Position numbers and translations under genes: made by a program. 64,000 nt of DNA from Mauremys mutica (Eukaryota > Chordata > Testudines > Geoemydidae), in assembly GCF_020497125.1 (NCBI RefSeq), contig NC_059080.1, positions 49,975,563 through 50,039,562 on the forward strand. Reading direction: 5' to 3'. Under the pieces are notes generated by a model. That model did not search any database. It saw nothing but the letters and a program-made list of their open reading frames with translations, and was not told where the DNA came from. Below, piece after piece: positions 58,691 through 64,000 of the stretch; positions within the stretch are counted from its first letter, which is position 1; each line of letters opens with the position of its first letter.

Positions 58691-59044
58691 GTAGAGCAGG
58701 GGGGTTAGGGGATTCTATTTCCCTCTGTTAAGTTCTCCTCACACCTTCTATGGGTCATCTCAATTATCACTTCAAAAGTTTTTTCTCTCCTGCTGCTGAT
58801 AGCTCATCTCAATTGATTAGACTCTTCCTGTTGGTATGCATACTTCCATCTTTTCATGTTCTCTGTATGTATAAATATCTCCCGTCTGTATGTTCCCTAT
58901 TCTATGCATCCGAAGAAGTGAGCTGTAGCCCATGAAAGCTTATGCTGAAATAAATTTGTTAGTCTCTAAGGTGCCACAAGTACTCATGTTCTTTTAATGT
59001 AAAGCATTTTGGATAAAAAAAGCGCTATATTTTAAAAAAAAAAA

Positions 59045-59550
59045 TTACCGAATATACTCGTTCATTAGCCCATTTGTTTATAAGCCGACCCCACAAGATG
59101 GTCAGGTAAAAACAGAAAAAACTGTATGACCCTTTCATAAGCTGACCCTATATTTCAGGGGCTGGAAAACTTTGGCTCCCGGCCCGCCAGGGTAAGCCAC
59201 TGGCAGGTCAGGATGTTTTGTTTACTTGGAGCATCTGCAGGCACAGAGCCCCTCAGCTCCCAGTGTCTGTGGTTTGCTGTTCCCAACCAATGGGAGCTGC
59301 GGGAAGTGGCTCCACTTCCCACAGCTCCCATTGGCTGGGAACGGCGAACCGCGGCTACAGGGAGCTGAGGGGCTCCACGCCTGCAGATGCTCCAGGTAAA
59401 CAAAATGACAATGTATTAGATATTCAATGATTCCATAGAGTTTAAAATCATCAAATTTTGGTGTAGACCAGTTTATATGCCGACCCCCACTCTTTGATGC
59501 ATCACTCTTTTACCCAAAATATTCAGCTTATGAAGAGTATATACTGTAAT
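59045..59550. mobile_element. TIR element (MITE) containing a palindrome
   Basis: ATTACCGAATATACTCGTTC at the left and the inverse of GAAGAGTATATACTGTAAT at the right form the ends. The inner part holds the palindrome listed next. It is non-coding; superfamily undetermined. Confidence 0.6.
59213..59408. repeat. 196-bp palindrome
   Basis: Left arm 59213-59309 and right arm 59313-59408 are inverted copies with about 85 percent match by eye (GTTTACTTGGAGCATCTGCA against TGCAGATGCTCCAGGTAAAC). Because of this both strands show nearly the same small frame, which is an artefact. Confidence 0.85.
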
Positions 59551-60058
59551 AATAATTAAACCTTTTTGTTCTATTAAATAAAAGCACACAACTCATATTT
59601 TAATATCACTAGTCTTGCCTTTCTAATGTGATGGATGTGCCCTCTCTCCCCCGCTGTTGCAACCGCTGATCTGGGGCTGGGAAGGGGGACCATCTCTCCC
59701 TGGCAGCCGCAGCCATGGAGTTGGGGAAAGTCACCTCTTTCTCTGGCCGATACAACTCTGCACATCCCAAATTCCCTCCATCCCCTCTTTTCACCCCACT
59801 GCCTCCTCACCCTTACCTCCAAGGCCGCCACCTCACCTTACATGTGCATCTTCTCCAGGGTCCAGGCACCTAATTAGTGGAGCCACACCTACGCAGCTCC
59901 ACTAATTAGATGGGTGGCCCTTCACTCTTTTTCGTGTGTGGCCGCCTAGGCACGCACCTTAGAGGGAACTATCTGTGGACCACCTGAATGGAGCTCGTGG
60001 ACCACAGTTTGAGAACTACTGAATTAGATCAATTTACCGTGGTAGTGTAGACCAGCCC

Positions 60059-60563
60059 TTAGTTTTAAAAATGTGAAAAGATGCCAGTCCCCTAGCCTAC
60101 CTCCTTCCCTAGCCATCTATATAGATTACAGAAAGTCAACATAAGAAATGTAATAAAATCAAGGTGGATTCAAAAATACTAATCGAGTATGATAACCTAA
60201 GAACAAGGCCTTAGACTAAGGCCTTTCCCTAAACAGCAGGGACAGCCAAAAACTGGGAAGCCTACGGTCACATCCTCACCAGTTACATTGAAATAAGGCA
60301 ATTTTGGGTTGTTAAAAAGGTGATCCAATCTATCACCTCCAGAGAAAGGGAAAAGCCTAGAAGATTTAAAGAAATCTTAGTTTGATAGCATCCTGTCTGG
60401 CAAGAACTCACTTATCAATAGCTGGGGTGTGAAATCCTCATTTTTGTTCTATTACTGTAGTCCCCACTTTCCTATTGTTTATCTGTATGGTCTCTGGTTC
60501 TGTGGTTGTTTCCGTCTGCTGTATAATTAATTTTGTTGAATGTAAACCAATTAAGGTGGTGGG
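60059..60563. other. Interval without recognised genes
   Basis: AT-rich and without frame or named repeat. It contains only short poly-A/T text. Confidence 0.4.
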
Positions 60564-60775
60564 CAGGGGCGGCTCTAGACATTTCGCCGCCCCAAGCAGG
60601 GCGGCATGCCGCTGGGGGCGCTCTGCCAGTCCCGAGGTCTGCTGGTCCCGCGGCTTTGGTGGACCACCGGAGCCGCCTGCCGCCCTCCCAGCGACCAGCA
60701 GAGCGCGCCCCCCCCCCCCCGCGACATGCCGCCCCAAGCACGCGCTTGGCGTGCTGGGGCCTGGAGCCGCCCCTG
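60564..60775. mobile_element. hAT-type MITE with perfect 8-bp TSD
   Basis: CAGGGGCGGCTCTAG at the left and GGAGCCGCCCCTG at the right are inverted ends; GTGGTGGG lies on both sides (60556-60563 and 60776-60783). GC-rich and non-coding, with a C14 run near 60709-60720. Confidence 0.88.
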
Positions 60776-61049
60776 GTGGTGGGATATAATTGGTTAGATA
60801 ATCATGTTACAATAGGTTAGGACTGGTTAGTTAAAATTTCAGTAAAATGATTGGTTAAGATATAGCTAAGCACAACTCAAGTTTTACTATATAGTCTGCA
60901 GTCAATCAGGAAGTGGGGGGAAGGGAGAATTGGAATAGTTTTGCTGGGGGGGAGGGTAATGGGAACAGGGAATGGGCACAGGCAAGGTTCTGTGGCATCA
61001 GAGCTGGGAAGGGAAACACTGAGGAAGGAAATTGAAATCATTGCTTGCT

Positions 61050-61382
61050 GAAAGCATAGGCGCCAACTCCGTGGGTGCTCCGGGGCTGGGAAAAATTGGT
61101 GGGGGCAGCCGGTGGCTGGTAGCGCTACAGCCGCACTGCCCAGAGCAGCAGGACAGGCAGCCACATCACCCAGCAGGAGCTAGCCACGCCATCGCGCAGC
61201 ACAGAGCACTGGGTCAGGCTGGGCTCTGCAGCTGCGCTGCCCCAGGAGCTTGCAGCCACACAGCCCAGAGCATTGCGCAGTGAGCTGAGGTTGCAGGGGA
61301 GGGGCTGGGGGCTAGCTTCCCAGGCCAGGAGCTTGGGGCCAGGCCGGCCCGTGGGCCATAGTTTGCCCATGTCTGCTCTAGA
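61050..61382. repeat. Two hAT-type MITE fragments
   Basis: ATAGGCGCCAACTCCGTGGG (61058-61077) is one known dispersed family. GGCCATAGTTTGCCCATGTC (61352-61371) is the inverse of the end seen at 16488. GC-rich and non-coding in between. Confidence 0.5.
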
Positions 61383-61754
61383 GCAGTAGCCAAGTGTGGG
61401 AAGCAGCATCAGTACCCCCATTGCCAGCTCCTGGTTTGGCAGTTAAAGTAACCTGAAATAGGAGAGGAACTCTCTGCAAAAGCAGAGGAGGAGGAGCAGC
61501 AGCTGTATGGAAGCTAGGAACAGGAGAGGGGTCTGCTTCCTCAGCCCCTCTTACTTTAATCTCTGAATAAGAGCTGCAGGGCATTGCCCAGCTTGGAGTG
61601 TCCCTGTGGAGTTGGACAGCACCGCCCACCCAGTGGATGGGAGTCGCTGTCCTCAGGGTCACTGTTAAAAATTTGAGATCTTTAATTGTTTTCAGGACTG
61701 GATCCTCCTGAGGGGAGCCTGTATGCAGCAAGTGCTTGTGTGAGGGTGCAGTAG

Positions 61755-61937
61755 GCATGCTAACCCTCCAGGATTGACCTGGAGTCTCCCAGAATTGGCA
61801 CTGAACTCCTGGTGACTACTTGAAAGCAATCTGGGAGATTTTAATAGGATATTTTAGGAAAATGACATTACGTCATGGGGGGGGGGGGAAAGAGGAGAAT
61901 CTCTTGGAATAGCTTCAGTCAGAGTTGACAACCCTAG
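61755..61937. mobile_element. Short TIR element (MITE), family also at 12139
   Basis: CATGCTAACCCTCCAGGATT at the left and GTTGACAACCCTAG at the right, with the same CCTGGAGTCTCC core as 12139-12260 in inverse orientation. A G11 run near 61878-61888. Confidence 0.6.
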
Positions 61938-62065
61938 GGTGCAGCCAGTGTGTGTGTGGGTAACAAAGGACCCCAGTGAGATGGGGGCACGCCGGGGCAG
62001 GTAGAATTGCAGGGGAAAAGCAGGGAGTGGGGGTAACTATAACCCCAGTGAGGTGGAGGGCAGGC

Positions 62066-62893
62066 TGTCATAAACAGTTAGTTAAGGGTTAAGGTCTCTT
62101 ACCTGTACTGGGTTAACAAGCAGTACCTGATGACCACCTGACCAGAGGACCAATCAGGGACAAGATATTTTCAAATCTCTGTGGAGGGAAGCTTTTTTTC
62201 TGTTCTTTGTTTTTAGAGAGTCTCTCTTGGGAGTTAAGGGAGTCCAGACATCTTAATCAAGTCCTCCCAGGTTTCTGCAGTATTGTTCTTCTATTCAGTC
62301 GTCTAGTGAGTATTAGAAAGGTGAACTAGTATTTTTTTTACTTTTATTTCTGCATTGGCAGTTGTGTGTTTTGCTGAAGTAATCTCTTTATTTCTATTGC
62401 TGTACTTTGCTTTTACTGAGAAAGAAAGGGGGAGGGGGAGTTCTCTCCAGTTTTATAATTTAGACTCTGTGTACTGTTCCATCTTGGTATGACAGAGATA
62501 GTGTACTTTCTTTTTTTGTTCTTTTTAATAAATTCTTTTCTTTTCTTTGGACTTGGTTAATTCCTTCTCTTGTGGAGATTCAAGGGAAGGGGAGCGGGGA
62601 AGAGTGAGTTCCTCCTGAGGTTGATTCACAGAGTTGAATCGGTGTGTATCTCTCCAGAGTGGCTAGGAGAGAGGGAGGGGGGAAGTGGGCTGCTTCCCTG
62701 TGTGTAGAGATTCAGGGAGATTGAATCTGTGTTCCCCAGGGAAAGTTTGGGAAAACAGGCAGTGTGTCAGACACTTAGAAAACTGACTGGTGGCAGCATA
62801 TCAGATCTAAACTAGGATTTTAGTTTAGGGGAGTCCATGCAGGTCCCCATCTTGTGAACCCAAAAGCTCCAAGTGGGGGAGAATCCTATGACA
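62066..62893 (+). repeat. Gypsy 5' LTR, 828 bp
   Basis: Starts TGTCATAAACAG and ends CCTATGACA. A CCAAT box lies near 62148 and AATAAA near 62527. A TTTTTTT-rich and TC-rich centre as in the solo LTR. Confidence 0.9.
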
Positions 62894-62911
62894 TGGTGGC
62901 AGTGGTGGGAT
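62894..62911 (+). other. Primer binding site, tRNA-Leu type
   Basis: TGGTGGCAGTGGTGGGAT directly after the LTR. It matches the complement of the 3' end of tRNA-Leu(AAG) at 17 of 18 bases, from memory of that tRNA. Confidence 0.75.
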
Positions 62912-63315
62912 AAATTAAGAGCCAGAGAGTCATTGAGAGCTATTCTCTTCTCCTAAAGCCGGAATGCAGGTTAGGAGAGAGAGAAACCCCGAAGGCAAAC
63001 AGACAAGGGTTTTCTAACAAGGCTTTTGTTAGAAGAGACCCCCTACTGAGAGGTACTTGGAATTGCTACAGGCACTTGCTAAACCGGTTTGTCTAGTTCT
63101 CCTGAGCCAGGAGGGGGACATTTTTTTTCTCTCTTTCTCAGTCTAAAGCACAGTTGGTAGCTGTGAACCAGCTACATCAGCATAACACCAAATGCAAATG
63201 CAAAGCTTTTGTTTCTTTCTATTCGGTCGCAAGTAGACAGGGTAGGAACTGGGAAGCAAGCAACCCAATTCCCTGACTGCAGAGGGGTGTGGCCAGCACC
63301 AGAAGGCACACAAAC

Positions 63316-64000
63316 ATGAGTAACAGTGAAACAGTTGACAAACTCGACCTGGCCAGGCTGGAGGCTGCAGAAAAAGACAAAGAACATCAGAGACGAATGG
63401 AACTATTTAATGCAGAAATGGCCAGGGAAGAAGCTGCCCACAAGAGAGAAATGGAGAAACAACAAGCCAAAGAGGCTGACCACAGGAGACAAATGGAGTT
63501 AAAAGAGAAAGAACTGGAAATCCAGAAGCAGGTTCTGGAATTAGAAAAGGCTAAGCAGAATGATCCAACCAATCCAACCCCTCTTCCACCTACTGATCAT
63601 CCTTCTCGGAAAAGATTTCCCACCTACAGGACAGGTGATGACGTTGAGGCCTTCTTAGAAAACTTTGAAAGGGCCTGCATTGGGTACAGCATCCCTGAAA
63701 ACCAGTACATGGTAGAGCTGAGGTCACAGCTCTGCGGAGACTTATCTGAGGTGGCAGCTGAAATGCCTAAGGACAAAATGAACGACTATAAACTGTTCCT
63801 AACCAAGGCCAGATACAGAATGGGCATAACCCCTGATCACGCCCGTCAGCGTTTCAGAGCCCAGAAATGGAAACCAGAGGTGTCATTTCCAAAACACGCC
63901 CACTACCTTGAAAAGCAGTACTTTTCCTGGTTATCAGGAGCCAATGTTAAATCCATGGACGAACTAAACCTCCTGATACTGATGGAGCAGTTCTTGGATG
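63316..64000 (+). CDS. Gypsy Gag with SCAN-like capsid (partial, open to window end)
   Basis: ATG at 63316, then 228 codons without a stop to 64000. Residues about 15-80 form a charged Glu/Lys/Arg-rich coiled coil (EMAREEAAHKREMEKQQAKE). Residues about 95-228 are the capsid, starting FPTYRTGDDVEAFLENFERA, with MVELRSQLCGDLSEVAAEMP. The segment DELNLLILMEQFLD at the edge corresponds to the ELLxLEQFL signature of SCAN domains. No lesion is visible, so this element may be young. It is the structural protein of the particle; the rest lies beyond the window. Confidence 0.85.
   Translation, partial: MSNSETVDKLDLARLEAAEKDKEHQRRMELFNAEMAREEAAHKREMEKQQAKEADHRRQMELKEKELEIQKQVLELEKAKQNDPTNPTPLPPTDHPSRKRFPTYRTGDDVEAFLENFERACIGYSIPENQYMVELRSQLCGDLSEVAAEMPKDKMNDYKLFLTKARYRMGITPDHARQRFRAQKWKPEVSFPKHAHYLEKQYFSWLSGANVKSMDELNLLILMEQFLD

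Larger units (their letters stand above)
57077..58994 (-). mobile_element. Penelope-like element with inverted terminal arms
   Basis: TAATGTAAAGCA is duplicated at 57065-57076 and 58995-59006. On the minus strand the coding order is RT end, linker, GIY-YIG domain. The element is cut off upstream of the RT catalytic box, and there an inverted copy of the 3' end is attached: 57113-57394 and 58713-58994 are inverted copies of about 280 bases. Such 5'-truncated copies with inverted ends are usual for Penelope-like elements. A palindromic insertion is at 58170-58337. Confidence 0.88.
56959..60021. mobile_element. hAT element with later insertions
   Basis: CAGTGGTTCTCAAA at 56959 and the inverse of TTTGAGAACTACTG at 60021 are Charlie-type ends, with imperfect 8-bp flanks (AGTTAGGT and AATTAGAT, 6 of 8). 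Inside are a Penelope-like element (57077-58994), a TIR element (59045-59550) and hAT-type non-coding text up to the right end. No transposase frame is left. Confidence 0.75.
56693..60058. mobile_element. Harbinger-type MITE split by a hAT element
   Basis: GGGCTTGTCTACACTTACC at 56693 and the inverse of GGTAGTGTAGACCAGCCC at 60041-60058 are its TIRs. The MITE text stops at 56958 and resumes at 60022, so the middle 3 kb is later insertion. TIRs resemble those of the two large Harbinger copies. Non-coding. Confidence 0.75.
62066..64000 (+). mobile_element. Gypsy LTR retrotransposon, 5' part (runs off the window)
   Basis: 5' LTR 62066-62893, PBS 62894-62911, leader to 63315, then gag open to the last base. 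Same family as the solo LTR at 19033-19835. The Gag type places it with vertebrate gypsy elements whose capsid is the source of the SCAN domain (Gmr1-like). Protease, RT and integrase would follow outside the window. Confidence 0.9.

Noticed and set aside
59155..59430. Similar 70-82 codon frames on both strands
   Set aside because: They are mirror images produced by the palindrome 59213-59408.

Overview
The window reads as an animal nuclear locus that is poor in genes and rich in repeats, most likely from a turtle (at least a sauropsid). The reasons are several CR1 LINE subfamilies, tRNA-derived SINEs with CR1-like tails, a Tx1-clade LINE, Penelope-like elements, PIF/Harbinger and hAT DNA transposons, a gypsy element whose Gag resembles the SCAN domain, and a gammaretrovirus-like endogenous retrovirus. 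Taxon and repeat-family names come from recognising sequence and protein motifs, not from a search. The only host gene I can support is CEP19 (minus strand, two coding exons, 43627-44460).

Layout. 1-1446: LTR-like and unclassified repeats with CA and TC/TA microsatellites. About 1447-9800: a decayed Tx1-type LINE on the minus strand (ORF1 7225-8744, ORF2 1655-5668), carrying a SINE at 3055-3242. 9890-15700: mostly non-coding, with small palindromic or TIR repeats. 15700-26400: four nested layers, with an old LINE holding a minus-strand CR1 (17187-26400), which holds a plus-strand CR1 (17962-22578, TSD GAACT), which holds a solo gypsy LTR (19033-19835, TSD GGAAT). 27006-35600: another minus-strand CR1 split by an endogenous retrovirus (28853-34222, TSD TCAG) that ends in U3 sequence on both sides.

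36704-41510 and 47420-52103 are two complete PIF/Harbinger transposons in the same orientation. Each carries a DDE transposase, a convergent spliced Myb/SANT-type gene, and a third small gene inside the Myb intron on the opposite strand. The third gene's codons differ between copies mostly at silent positions. The two copies bracket CEP19. The second copy sits inside a separate DNA transposon (45000-52223) with about 150-bp TIRs beginning CACTG and a large protein of a family I cannot place with certainty.

52235-62000: an LTR-like repeat, a fold-back hAT derivative (53862-55676, TSD ATTTCCAG), and a Harbinger-type MITE split by a hAT that itself contains a Penelope-like element and another MITE. 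62066-64000: the 5' part of a gypsy element (LTR, tRNA-Leu-type PBS, gag open to the window edge), of the same family as the solo LTR.

Target-site duplications and reading frames across junctions give the insertion order directly. CEP19 acts in ciliogenesis at the mother centriole; everything else coding here is transposon or retroviral and most of it is broken. Gag at the right edge, the Harbinger Myb gene of copy 1 and the Harbinger small gene of copy 1 are the only mobile-element frames without a visible lesion.
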